Below, piece by piece: positions 7,397-16,298 of a stretch of 29,072 nt of DNA. The notes under the pieces are model-generated. The model made no database searches. It was given only the letters and a program-made list of their open reading frames with translations, and had not been told where the DNA came from. The number at the start of each line of letters is the position of its first letter. The first letter of the stretch is position 1. The position numbers and the translations under genes are program-made. Source of the DNA: CAYOHP01 sp964403795 [NCBI: uncultured bacterium] (GTDB lineage Bacteria; Muiribacteriota; UBA6191; CAZXTJ01); assembly GCA_964403795.1 (NCBI GenBank), contig CAYOHP010000007.1, positions 75,698 to 104,769 on the forward strand. The letters are read 5' to 3'.

Positions 7397-8683
7397 TCAG
7401 TCGCCCGAGTAGACGACCGAGGCGGACCCCACCGAAGCGCCCTGGTAGTAATACCGGAGGATCTCGGAGTGGGACTTCTTGGCGCTGCCGGCCAGGAAGC
7501 GGGCCCCCCACTGGCAGAGTCCGACCCCGTGCCCGAAGCCTCGGCCCTCGAAGCTCACGGACTCCGTGTCCCGCCCGGAGTGGAGGTAGCCCGAGATGAT
7601 GCTGCGGAGCTGGGTCTCGGCGAACGGATCGAGGGTGGCAGCGGGGACCGGCTCGGCCTGGGTGGTCTCGGATCCGCCGAGCCGGTAGAACGAGCTCATG
7701 ACCTTGTCCTCGCCGAGGATCTGTCGGATGCGGGAGGGCGGGAGCGAGAGCTGCCCCTCGGCATGGGAGATCTCGAAGCGCCGGGCCCGGCCGCACTCCT
7801 CGACCTCCTGTTCGACTTCCAGGATCTCACCGACCGAGTACCCCACTGCCAGGAGTCTCGCCTGCAGATCCCGGCGGCGGACCGTGCGTCGCCACTCGAA
7901 GCCCTTTTGCCGGGTGGCCTGGGCCAGCGCCGCGCACCACGAGCAGTCCACGGCCCGCAGGTGCGCCAGGGGACGCCCCCCCCAGACGTCCTCGTTGTTC
8001 TGGGTCCGCCCGCCGCAGGCCTGGTGGTAGTAGGACTCGAGCAGGCCTCCCCCGGAATGGATCACGGAACCGGAGGTCTCCACGACGGCCTGGGTGGTCC
8101 TCGGGTCCTCTCCCTCGAGTCCCAGGTAGACCTGGCTCTCGGTGTCGGCCGACAGGCCGTACCCGCGGTCCTTCAGGAAACGGTCCTTGTGGAGCAGCGC
8201 GAAGGTCCTCGCCACTACGGCCTGGGCCTTCAGGGCCTCGACCGGCGAGGAGGTGATCATCTCGGCGGGGATCACGCCCCGGAGGTAGTCCTCGAGCAGG
8301 ATCTGGTTGATGGCCGTGAGGCGGCCGAACCGGTCCTCCTCGATCCGCAGGCGGCCCCGGTAGCGCTGGCCGTCGACCTTGAGCAGGGAGCCCGGGAGAG
8401 GCTCGGCCCCCAGGACCGCGAAGGTGCCGACGCCCTGGACCCGGATGCCTTCGGAGCCTGCCTCGAGGACCAGTGTCTCGGTGGACCGCTGGATGACCAC
8501 GGTGCGGTCGTGCAGCTGGTCGGTCAGGGAGAAGCCCTGGGTGGAGGAGATCTCGACCCGCTTCGCCTGGGTCCGGATCCCGACCGTCAGCATCGGATTC
8601 GGGTCCAGGGGCTGCGCCCGGAGGAGGGCGGACGCCCCGACCCAGATCAAGACCAGGCAGAGGGTGAGGAGGGACCGGATCAT
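7397..8683 (-). CDS. SpoIID/LytB-domain peptidoglycan glycan-strand hydrolase
   Basis: The product is 428 residues with an N-terminal signal peptide (IRSLLTLCLVLIWVGASALLRAQ). It shows the SpoIID family motifs in order: LLEDYLRGVIPAEM with the likely catalytic Glu, ALKAQAVVARTFAL, ESYYHQACGGRTQNNEDVWGG, and near the C terminus GRGFGHGVGLCQWGA. SpoIID proteins are lytic transglycosylases that cut glycan strands stripped of stem peptides. Non-sporulating Gram-negative relatives are also common. No other sporulation gene is visible, so sporulation should not be inferred. The ATG at 8683 is chosen over a TTG at 8734 because it places the signal peptide at the N terminus. A weak extended -10 (TGCTAGCTT on the minus strand, 8733-8741) would give a leader of about 43 bases. 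The next plus-strand gene is divergent. Confidence 0.93.
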   Translation of the reverse strand: MIRSLLTLCLVLIWVGASALLRAQPLDPNPMLTVGIRTQAKRVEISSTQGFSLTDQLHDRTVVIQRSTETLVLEAGSEGIRVQGVGTFAVLGAEPLPGSLLKVDGQRYRGRLRIEEDRFGRLTAINQILLEDYLRGVIPAEMITSSPVEALKAQAVVARTFALLHKDRFLKDRGYGLSADTESQVYLGLEGEDPRTTQAVVETSGSVIHSGGGLLESYYHQACGGRTQNNEDVWGGRPLAHLRAVDCSWCAALAQATRQKGFEWRRTVRRRDLQARLLAVGYSVGEILEVEQEVEECGRARRFEISHAEGQLSLPPSRIRQILGEDKVMSSFYRLGGSETTQAEPVPAATLDPFAETQLRSIISGYLHSGRDTESVSFEGRGFGHGVGLCQWGARFLAGSAKKSHSEILRYYYQGASVGSASVVYSGD

Positions 8684-8787
8684 CGACCGGGGCGCTCGCC
8701 TTTCGCCAGAGAGAGAGGTTGGCGTCTCCGCCAAGCTAGCATGGTCGACGGGGAGGAAAACAAGGACGCCCGGCAGGGAGGGTGGCG

Positions 8788-9828
8788 GTGGGAGTTCCCG
8801 GCAAGGAGACCCGGTTCCGGGCGTTCCCGAACCCGCACCGGAGCCGTCTCCCTGTGCTCCTCACAGGGCTGGCACTGGTCCTCGCACCCCCCCCCGCCCA
8901 GGGGGTTCCCGAGGCGCCCCCCCCCACCCGGGCCATCCTCCTCTACACCGGCGGGGTGGCCGGTGAACTCCGATCCTGTGGCTGCAGCGAGGGCGACCTG
9001 GGCGGGCTTGCGGTCCGGGCCGGGGCGATGGCCGCCCTCCGGGCCGCCGACCCGGGACCGATCTTCGTCCTCGACAGCGGCGACACCCACCTCCGGTCGG
9101 CCCTGGACCTGACCCGGGGCGATCTCGAGCGGGCCCGTCGCCAATCCGAGGTCTTCGCCCGCTTCCACTCCCGGATCGGTCTCGACGCCCTGGTCCCCGG
9201 CGAGCTGGACCTGGCCCTCGGGGCCGACCACCTGGCAGGTCTCTACCCCCCACCGGCAGCCCGCCTGCTCGCCGCCAACCTCCGGGATGCCGAGGGAGGC
9301 AGCCCCTTCCCGGCGACCGCGGTGATCGAGCGCCAGGGCTTCCGACTCGGACTGGTGGCGGCCGTCGGCGAGTTCCTGGCACTCGGCCCGGAAGGCCGGA
9401 GACTCCATGCCGCACCTTCGATCCCGGAGATCGGGAAGGGAGTCGCGGGGCTGCGTCGCCAGGGCGTCCACCTGGTGGTGCTCCTCTCCCACCTGGGCCT
9501 CGACGAGGAACGCCGGGTGGCGCGGGCGGTGAGGGGCCTCGACCTGGTCATCGGTGGCCACAGCCGGGACCGGCTCCCGGAACCGATCTTCGAGGGAAGG
9601 GTGGGAGTGGTGCAGGCCGGTACCCGGGGCAAGTGGCTGGGGCGCGTCGAGGTGACCCTGGGGGATCGCGGCCCGGACGGGATCCCGGAGGCGACCTTCC
9701 GCCACCAACTCCTCCCCATGGCCCCTGGGATGCCTACCGACCAGGAGGTCGCGGCATGGGTGGATTCGTTCGCCCCCCGACGCACCGGCCCGCGCCGCCC
9801 GCAGGAGGAGCCCGGGACCGATCCTTGA
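8788..9828 (+). CDS. Exported calcineurin-like metallophosphatase (5'-nucleotidase-like)
   Basis: The 346-residue protein has a signal peptide (LPVLLTGLALVLAPPPAQG). Its UshA/SoxB-type metallophosphoesterase motifs are: DSGDTHL (GD motif), LLAANLRD (Asn motif), LLSHLG and GGHSRD (His motifs). The first motif, normally D-x-H after a beta strand, is instead YTGGVAGELRSCGC followed by EGDLGGLA, so metal binding at that site may differ. The family hydrolyses nucleotides or other phosphoesters outside the cytoplasm; substrate unknown. There is no C-terminal 5'-nucleotidase domain. The GTG at 8788 has GGGAGG 6 bases upstream, while the GTG at 8782 is too close to it. The downstream gene's -35 box overlaps this gene's stop codon. 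Confidence 0.85.
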   Translation: MGVPGKETRFRAFPNPHRSRLPVLLTGLALVLAPPPAQGVPEAPPPTRAILLYTGGVAGELRSCGCSEGDLGGLAVRAGAMAALRAADPGPIFVLDSGDTHLRSALDLTRGDLERARRQSEVFARFHSRIGLDALVPGELDLALGADHLAGLYPPPAARLLAANLRDAEGGSPFPATAVIERQGFRLGLVAAVGEFLALGPEGRRLHAAPSIPEIGKGVAGLRRQGVHLVVLLSHLGLDEERRVARAVRGLDLVIGGHSRDRLPEPIFEGRVGVVQAGTRGKWLGRVEVTLGDRGPDGIPEATFRHQLLPMAPGMPTDQEVAAWVDSFAPRRTGPRRPQEEPGTDP

Positions 9829-9854
9829 CCCTCTCCCGGGAGCCTCCCTAGACT
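9825..9854 (+). promoter_or_regulatory. Sigma-70 promoter TTGACC-N18-TAGACT
   Basis: A -35 box TTGACC (9825-9830) overlaps the preceding stop codon. An 18-base spacer and a -10 box TAGACT (9849-9854) follow. The expected start at about 9861 leaves only some 9 bases before the ATG at 9870, with no Shine-Dalgarno, suggesting a nearly leaderless mRNA. Confidence 0.6.
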
Positions 9855-9869
9855 GGCCGCCGGGCCCCC

Positions 9870-10982
9870 ATGCAACCCTTCTTGCGCCTGGTCGCGGCGG
9901 TCCTCATGGGAGCCCTCGTCTTCCACGGGGCGGGTCCTCGCTACGGTCCCTTCCTGGCTCTCCTCGTCACCCCCCCGCTCGCCATGGGGGCCGTCTGGTA
10001 CGGGTGGGCCGAGTCCCATCCCCGCCTCCGCCGGCTCGAGCTGGACGCCTGGATCTACCTCTACCCGGCCCTGCTGGTGCTGGTCGCCTTCCACCTCATC
10101 CCGGTGGTGTACTCCTTCGCCCTCTCGCTCCACGAGGCCTCCGCCCAGGATCCCTTCCATCGCTGGGTAGGGTTCGCCAACTACCAGCGCCTGGTGCAGG
10201 ACGCGGTCTTCTGGCGATCGCTGGCCAACACCGCCTGGTACGCCGCCATCACGGTGGTCCTCTCGGTGGCGGTCGGCCTGGCCTTCGCCCTGCTCCTCGA
10301 CCAGAAGCTCAGGGGCCTGGGGATCTACCGGACCCTCTACTTCCTGCCGGTGGTCACCTCGGTGGCGGCGGTGAGCCTGGTCTGGAAGCTCCTCTACCAC
10401 CCCCAGCGGGGGATCCTGAACCAGGCCCTGGTCTGGCTCGGACTGCCCGGCCCCCAGTGGCTCGAGGAGGGTCGGGGCATCTTCCGTCTGCTGTGGGAAG
10501 GCTGCCTCGCCGGCTCCAGCCTCCCGTCGCTGGTCCCCGAAGGTCCGTCGCTGGCCCTGGTGAGCGTCTGTCTCATGGGGGTCTGGAAGGGCTTCGGCTA
10601 CAACGTGGTCCTCTTCCTGGCAGGGCTCCAGAACATCCCCGAGGAGCTCTACGAGGCGGCCACCATCGACGGGGCCGGTGCCTGGCACCGGTTCCGGCAC
10701 GTGACCTGGCCGCTGCTCGGGCCCATGACCTTCTTCGTCCTGATCATGTCCACGATCAGTTCCTTCCAGGTCTTCGCCCAGATCTTCATGCTCTATGCCG
10801 GCAACGCCACCGAGGCCAGCCGGGTGATCGTCTACTACCTCTACGAGAAGGCCTTCCAGGCCTTCGACCTGGGCTACGGCTCGGCGCTCGCCTATGTGCT
10901 CTTCCTGGTGATCTTCACCCTGACCACCTTGCAGAAGCGCTTCGTCGGCTCCAAGGTCCACTATGCAAACTCGGCGACCTGA
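9870..10982 (+). CDS. Orphan ABC transporter permease, sugar type (MalF/UgpA-like)
   Basis: The 370-residue polytopic membrane protein has the binding-protein-dependent permease fold of the MalF/UgpA group. It has hydrophobic helices and the EAA loop for contact with the ATPase (EELYEAATIDGAGAWHRFRHVTWPLLGP). The stretch LYFLPVVTSVAAVSLVWKLLYHPQRGILN is typical of sugar permeases. The first about 60 residues add two extra hydrophobic segments, and about 35 extra residues around GIFRLLWEGCLAGSS sit in the loop before the EAA region. These permeases pair with a MalG-type partner, a binding protein and an ATPase. None of these is in the window, so this gene is orphaned or its partners are elsewhere. 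It overlaps nadK by 20 bases. Start: ATG at 9870 is the first in frame after the promoter. Confidence 0.88.
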   Translation: MQPFLRLVAAVLMGALVFHGAGPRYGPFLALLVTPPLAMGAVWYGWAESHPRLRRLELDAWIYLYPALLVLVAFHLIPVVYSFALSLHEASAQDPFHRWVGFANYQRLVQDAVFWRSLANTAWYAAITVVLSVAVGLAFALLLDQKLRGLGIYRTLYFLPVVTSVAAVSLVWKLLYHPQRGILNQALVWLGLPGPQWLEEGRGIFRLLWEGCLAGSSLPSLVPEGPSLALVSVCLMGVWKGFGYNVVLFLAGLQNIPEELYEAATIDGAGAWHRFRHVTWPLLGPMTFFVLIMSTISSFQVFAQIFMLYAGNATEASRVIVYYLYEKAFQAFDLGYGSALAYVLFLVIFTLTTLQKRFVGSKVHYANSAT

Positions 10983-11898
10983 CTCCGTCGACGCCGCGTC
11001 GCCCCGCTTCCGGCGGGTCGGCGTCCTGCTCCACCCCCATCGGGCCGTGGAGGGCGACCTGGAGCGTTCGCTGCTGCCGGCCCTCGAGTTCCTGCGGTCC
11101 CGGGCGGAGGTGGCCCTGGACAGCAGCTTCCGTACCACCCAGGACACCCGGGACCGGATCCTGGCGCTCGGCGTGTCGCTGGCCAGCCGGACCGAAGTGA
11201 TCGAGGGCGCCGATCTGGTCGTGACGTTCGGAGGCGACGGCTCGCTGATCGCGGCGGCCAGCGAGATCCGCAACCACGCCACCTGCCTCGTGGGGATCAA
11301 TGCCGGCAGCCTGGGCTTCCTGACCGAGGGCCCGCTCGACGAGGGCCTGGCGATCCTCCAGGCGATCTTCGAGGGGAGGGGCTGGCTGGACCGTCGCCTC
11401 AAGCTCCGGGCCCACGTGGACCGAGGTGGGGATCGGATCATCGACTGGGAGGCCACCAACGACGTGGTGGTCCGCCAGGGGCGCACCAACAGCCTGCTGG
11501 TCCTCGACGCCACCATCGACGGGGTCGAGCTCATCACCTACCGGGCCGACGGGGTGGTGGCCTCGACGCCGTCGGGGTCGACCGCCTACGCCCTGGCCAC
11601 CGGCGGCCCCATCGTGCATCCCTCTCTCGACTGCATCCAGCTCACCCCGATCGCCCCGTTCACGCTCTCGGCGCGGGCGATCCTGATCCCGACCCGGGGG
11701 GTGATCCGCCTGGAGGTCCGCAGCCAGCACCAGGACGCCACCATCGCCTTCGACGGCCAGCGGGTCGACGACCTGGCCACCGGCGACCGGATCGAGATCC
11801 GGGCCAGCGAGAACCCGGTGAACTTCCTCCGGGTCAAGCGGGACGACTACTACCGGACCCTGCGCGAGAAGCTGGGCTGGCACTCGGAACGCCGCTGA
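10963..11898 (+). CDS. nadK: NAD kinase
   Basis: The 311-residue enzyme phosphorylates NAD+ to NADP+ using ATP (or polyphosphate in some relatives) in the cytoplasm. Family signatures are present: FGGDGS near residue 88, with the catalytic Asp; GINAGSLGFLTE; ATNDVVVRQG for the NAD ribose; and the long conserved block GVVASTPSGSTAYALATGGPIVHP. FDGQ near the C terminus also fits. Length is normal. The ATG lies inside the end of the permease gene, overlapping by 20 bases in another frame, so the two are almost certainly co-transcribed and probably translationally coupled. It ends 73 bases before the convergent glutaredoxin gene. In many bacteria nadK clusters with recN or a hemolysin-like methyltransferase; neither is here. 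Confidence 0.96.
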   Translation: MQTRRPDSVDAASPRFRRVGVLLHPHRAVEGDLERSLLPALEFLRSRAEVALDSSFRTTQDTRDRILALGVSLASRTEVIEGADLVVTFGGDGSLIAAASEIRNHATCLVGINAGSLGFLTEGPLDEGLAILQAIFEGRGWLDRRLKLRAHVDRGGDRIIDWEATNDVVVRQGRTNSLLVLDATIDGVELITYRADGVVASTPSGSTAYALATGGPIVHPSLDCIQLTPIAPFTLSARAILIPTRGVIRLEVRSQHQDATIAFDGQRVDDLATGDRIEIRASENPVNFLRVKRDDYYRTLREKLGWHSERR

Positions 11899-11971
11899 AC
11901 GCAGGTTCCGGCGTGGGAAGGCCGGGCGTCACGGTCCGGGGCTGGGGAATGGCCCGCAGGCCGTCCGCCGG

Positions 11972-12226
11972 CTATCCGGCCAACAGGGGAGCGAGCCCGC
12001 CCTTGCCGTCCAGGGCCCTGAGGTCGTCATAGCCGCCCACGTAGGTCTCCCCGATCCAGATCTGGGGAACGGTGCGGCGCCCGGTGGTTTCGACGAGCCA
12101 GGAGCGGAGCTCTGGATCCTCGGTCACGTCCACGACCTCGAACTCGGCCCCCCGCTGTGCGAGCAGGGCCTCGGCGGCCCGGCAATAGGGGCAGTAGGTG
12201 GTCGAGTAGATCTTGGCCTTTGCCAT
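11972..12226 (-). CDS. grxC: Glutaredoxin (GrxC-type)
   Basis: The 84-residue single-domain glutaredoxin has the dithiol active site CPYC at residues 12-15. It also has the cis-Pro segment TVPQIWIG and the GGYDDLRALDG glutathione-binding region. It reduces disulfides and glutathionylated proteins with glutathione in the cytosol. Length is typical. The ATG at 12226 has a strong GAGGAGG ribosome-binding site. It lies 64 bases downstream of the primary sigma factor gene on the same strand, separated by a strong hairpin. It could therefore be expressed by read-through or from its own undetected promoter. Confidence 0.95.
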   Translation of the reverse strand: MAKAKIYSTTYCPYCRAAEALLAQRGAEFEVVDVTEDPELRSWLVETTGRRTVPQIWIGETYVGGYDDLRALDGKGGLAPLLAG

Positions 12227-12248
12227 CGGGGCTCCTCCTCACGCGACG

Positions 12249-12277
12249 AACCCCGGAGGCCGGGGGCCTCCGGGGTT
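12249..12277 (-). terminator. 13-bp perfect hairpin between rpoD and glutaredoxin gene
   Basis: The arms 12249-12261 and 12265-12277 are perfectly complementary (AACCCCGGAGGCC and its complement) around a three-base loop. On the minus strand the hairpin follows the rpoD stop by 13 bases and is followed by TTCGTCG, so the U-tract is weak. It may be a partial terminator, an attenuator for grxC, or an mRNA-stabilising end for rpoD. Confidence 0.6.
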
Positions 12278-12290
12278 CGGACCCGAACCA

Positions 12291-14306
12291 TCAATAGAAG
12301 TCCTCGAGCTTGGCGCTGCGGCTCGGATGGCGCAGCTGGCGCAGGGCCTTGGCCTCGATCTGGCGGATCCGTTCCCGGGTCACGCCGAACTCGCTGCCGA
12401 TCTCCTCGAGGGTCTTGACCTTGCCGTTGATCAACCCGAACCGGTACTGGATGACCATGCGCTCCTTGAAGGAGAGGGTCTTCAGGACCTGTTCGAGCTG
12501 CTCCTTCAGGAGCTTGTTCTTGATCACGTCCTCGGGCTTGGGGACGTTCTTGTTCTCGAGGAAGTAGTTCAAGGTCCCGGACTCCTCGGTGGCGCTCTTG
12601 GCGTAGTCCATCGAGATGGTGTCCTTGTTCGCCTGCAGGGCGTACTCGACCTTGTCCTCGGGCATCTGGATGTACTTGGCGATCTCGCTGGTCATGGGCT
12701 TTCGTCCCAGCTGGAGCGAGAGGATCCGGGAGGTCTTCTTGATCCGGGCGATGGTCTCGTTCATGTGAACCGGGAGGCGGATCACCCGGCTCTGGTTGGC
12801 GATGGTGCGGATCAGGGCCTGCTTGATCCACCACGAGGCGTAGGTGGTGAAGCGGAAGCCGCGCTCCGGGTCGTACTTCTCGACCGCCATCATCAGGCCC
12901 CGGTTGCCTTCCTGGATGAGGTCGAGCAGGGACACGCCCTTCTTCACGTACTTCTTGGCCATCTTCACGACCAGCCGGAGGTTCGACTGGATCAGCCGCT
13001 GCCGGGCGCTCTCGTCGTCGTTCCGGATCGCCCGGGCGAGATCCTTCTCCTCCTGCTGGGTGAGCAGCCGGTGGCGGGAGACTTCCTTCAGATAGGAGTT
13101 GATGAGGTTGGAGTCCATGTCCCCGACCTCGTCGCCGGGCTTCTTGGCGCCGCCCTTGCGCAGGGCCCGGAGCACCGAGACCCGGTCCTCGACAGGGACG
13201 CCTGCCAGGGCTTCCTCCTCGGCCTGGCGCTGGGTCCGCCGGGCCTCGTCGCCCTCCTCGCCCTCCTCGGGCTGGGCTTCGGCCTGGGGCTCGTCCCCGT
13301 CGGCCTCCTCGGGCTCGTCGGCATCCTGGGACTTGCCCTTGCCCTTGGACTTGCGCCGCTGGACCGCGAAGCCTCCGATGGGCGCGGCCTTGGTGCGGGG
13401 GGTGGGCGAAGGCGGACCCTCGACCCCCTCGGAACTGGTCAGCCGGACCCGGGTGCTCTCGGTGATGGCGACCGGGATGGAAGACCATCCAGGGAGCCCG
13501 ATCTCCACCTTGGCCAGGAAACCGGACGGGGTCCGTTCCGAGCCGCCGGCGACCCGCTCGGTCGCCTCCGAACCCGCTCCCCGGTGTGCGGGCTGATCAT
13601 CGGACGACAGCGAAAGCCTTCTCTTCACGGAGGTCTCGGCCCCTTTCCTCTTCGGTCTCTGCGCCGGTCCGCGGTCCCTCGCCGCGGTCGGCGTCGGTCG
13701 GGGTGCTCCTCGCCTCGATGGTGCCGTCGCATCTCCGGTCGGAGGTCCCGGGATGCGGGCCTCCTCCGCGGGTGGGACGGTCGTCTTCTTCGCTTCCTTG
13801 TTCTCCCGGGGGGCGGTCGTCGCCGCTCGTCCCCCCTTCGGTTGGTTCTTGTCGGCGGTCGCCCTGGCGCGGGAGCCGGGCGAGACTCCGGGGGCGCCCG
13901 AGGCCTGGGCCGCCGCCTTCCCGGGCTTCCCGCTCCTGGCAGGCTTGCCAGGCTGAGGGCTCCTGCCGGCCCTCACCCCCTTGGGGGCCGGGGAGACCTT
14001 GACCGGCCTTCCCCCCTTGGTCGACGCGGGCGCCCGCCCGCCCTTGGTGGCGGTCGCGACCTTGGCAGCCTTGACTGGCGACTTGCCGCCCTTGACCGGC
14101 TTGGTCTTCACGGCAGCCTTGATGGCCTTCTGCTTGGCGGGCCTGGTCTTCACGGCAGGCTTGGTGGTCTTCTGCTTGGCGGGCTTGGTCTTCACGGCAG
14201 GCTTGGTGGTCTTCTGCTTGGCGGCCTTGGGCTTGGCGGCGGCCTTGACCGGCGTGGCCCGCTTGGTGCCCGCGGCCTTCCCCTGGTTCTTGCCATGCCG
14301 CTTCAT
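12291..14306 (-). CDS. rpoD: Primary RNA polymerase sigma factor with H1-like basic N-terminal tail
   Basis: The C-terminal 275 residues are a complete primary sigma-70 core. Region 1.2 is at about 398-412 ([16 protein letters not shown]). Region 2 is at about 425-505, with [21 protein letters not shown] and [15 protein letters not shown]. Region 3 is at about 510-590. Region 4 is at about 600-671, with [30 protein letters not shown]. Upstream lie about 395 unusual residues. Residues 1-230 are Lys/Ala/Pro/Thr-rich like histone H1, with three 14-residue repeats of the [14 protein letters not shown] type. Residues 328-370 are Glu/Asp-rich. No classical region 1.1 is recognisable. The ATG at 14306 starts MKRHGKNQ; its ribosome-binding site is poor. 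The frame stays open to 14555 without a better start. Actinobacterial SigA/HrdB proteins also have basic N-terminal extensions, so this is a parallel, not proof of relationship. Confidence 0.93.
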   Translation of the reverse strand: MKRHGKNQGKAAGTKRATPVKAAAKPKAAKQKTTKPAVKTKPAKQKTTKPAVKTRPAKQKAIKAAVKTKPVKGGKSPVKAAKVATATKGGRAPASTKGGRPVKVSPAPKGVRAGRSPQPGKPARSGKPGKAAAQASGAPGVSPGSRARATADKNQPKGGRAATTAPRENKEAKKTTVPPAEEARIPGPPTGDATAPSRRGAPRPTPTAARDRGPAQRPKRKGAETSVKRRLSLSSDDQPAHRGAGSEATERVAGGSERTPSGFLAKVEIGLPGWSSIPVAITESTRVRLTSSEGVEGPPSPTPRTKAAPIGGFAVQRRKSKGKGKSQDADEPEEADGDEPQAEAQPEEGEEGDEARRTQRQAEEEALAGVPVEDRVSVLRALRKGGAKKPGDEVGDMDSNLINSYLKEVSRHRLLTQQEEKDLARAIRNDDESARQRLIQSNLRLVVKMAKKYVKKGVSLLDLIQEGNRGLMMAVEKYDPERGFRFTTYASWWIKQALIRTIANQSRVIRLPVHMNETIARIKKTSRILSLQLGRKPMTSEIAKYIQMPEDKVEYALQANKDTISMDYAKSATEESGTLNYFLENKNVPKPEDVIKNKLLKEQLEQVLKTLSFKERMVIQYRFGLINGKVKTLEEIGSEFGVTRERIRQIEAKALRQLRHPSRSAKLEDFY
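14098..14223 (-). repeat. Three tandem 42-bp repeats in the rpoD basic tail
   Basis: Units 14098-14139, 14140-14181 and 14182-14223 are nearly identical. Each encodes a 14-residue [18 protein letters not shown] block. The unit nearest the core (14098-14139) is the most diverged. DNA-level conservation suggests recent expansion, so copy number may vary among strains. Confidence 0.9.
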
Positions 14307-14378
14307 GCCCGCTGCGTACCCTCTCTGAGGCCGATCCCAGGCCCATGGCCGACGGAATGCATGTGTATCAGAACGATG

Positions 14379-14429
14379 CCTGCCGGCTCCAGGGTTTTCC
14401 CGGCCCGGAGGCGGCCCGGAGCCGGCAGG
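14379..14429 (-). promoter_or_regulatory. 12-bp inverted repeat in the rpoD leader
   Basis: CCTGCCGGCTCC at 14379-14390 is perfectly complementary to GGAGCCGGCAGG at 14418-14429, with a 27-base spacer. It lies 73-123 bases upstream of the rpoD ATG. In RNA it would form a stable stem; in DNA it could be a protein-binding site. I found no convincing rpoD promoter hexamers in the gap. Confidence 0.5.
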
Positions 14430-14644
14430 TGAGGTTCCGACGGGTAGGACATCGGACCGGCCCACCCGGCCCCGGAGGACGCGACCGCCTCCCTGGCCCC
14501 GCTCATTTGCCCTGCCGCCGACCTTGCCGCCCGCACTCCCTAGGACTAGCACCAAATCCGCCTCCCGTCAGGCCGATCGGGTCGGTCGCAGCGGGTCCCC
14601 CGGGGACCCATCCCTGGCCTTGGTGGCGACCCCCGGCTATGCGA

Positions 14645-14670
14645 CGATCCATGCAGCCTGTCATGGATCG
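14645..14670 (+). promoter_or_regulatory. Operator-like dyad upstream of the sigma-54 activator gene
   Basis: CGATCCATG (14645-14653) and CATGGATCG (14662-14670) form a perfect 9-8-9 inverted repeat. It overlaps the -10 of a weak promoter (TTGGTG 14620-14625, N17, GACGAT 14643-14648 with an upstream TG). The position suggests a repressor or autoregulator site. Two smaller dyads flank it: GGGTCCCC/GGGGACCC at 14593-14609 and CGATCG/CGATCG at 14678-14696. Confidence 0.5.
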
Positions 14671-14728
14671 GTGCATGCGATCGGAGACCCCGATCGCCCA
14701 GGTCCCAGGGCGGAAGGGAGGACCCGGA

Positions 14729-16243
<1,515 letters not shown>

Positions 16244-16250
16244 GCCTGGG

Positions 16251-16273
16251 GGCGGTGCCCGGCGGGCGCCGCC
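16251..16273. terminator. Hairpin between convergent genes
   Basis: GGCGGTGCCC (16251-16260) pairs with GGGCGCCGCC (16264-16273) around a GGC loop, with one T-G pair. It lies 8 bases after the activator stop and 25 bases from the end of the opposing gene. No T tract follows on either strand, so termination strength is uncertain. Confidence 0.4.
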
Positions 16274-16298
16274 GAAGAAGATCCCACTCGGCCCGGGA

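Noticed and set aside
8684-8734. TTG start at 8734 for the SpoIID-domain protein
   Set aside because: It adds 17 polar residues before the signal peptide; ATG 8683 fits export better.
9243-11537. Long minus-strand frame opposite metallophosphatase, permease and nadK
   Set aside because: It overlaps three genes with clear family motifs and has no motif of its own.
12213-14432. Long plus-strand frame opposite the primary sigma gene
   Set aside because: Antisense of conserved sigma regions and Lys-rich repeats; repetitive Leu/Gly translation without a domain.
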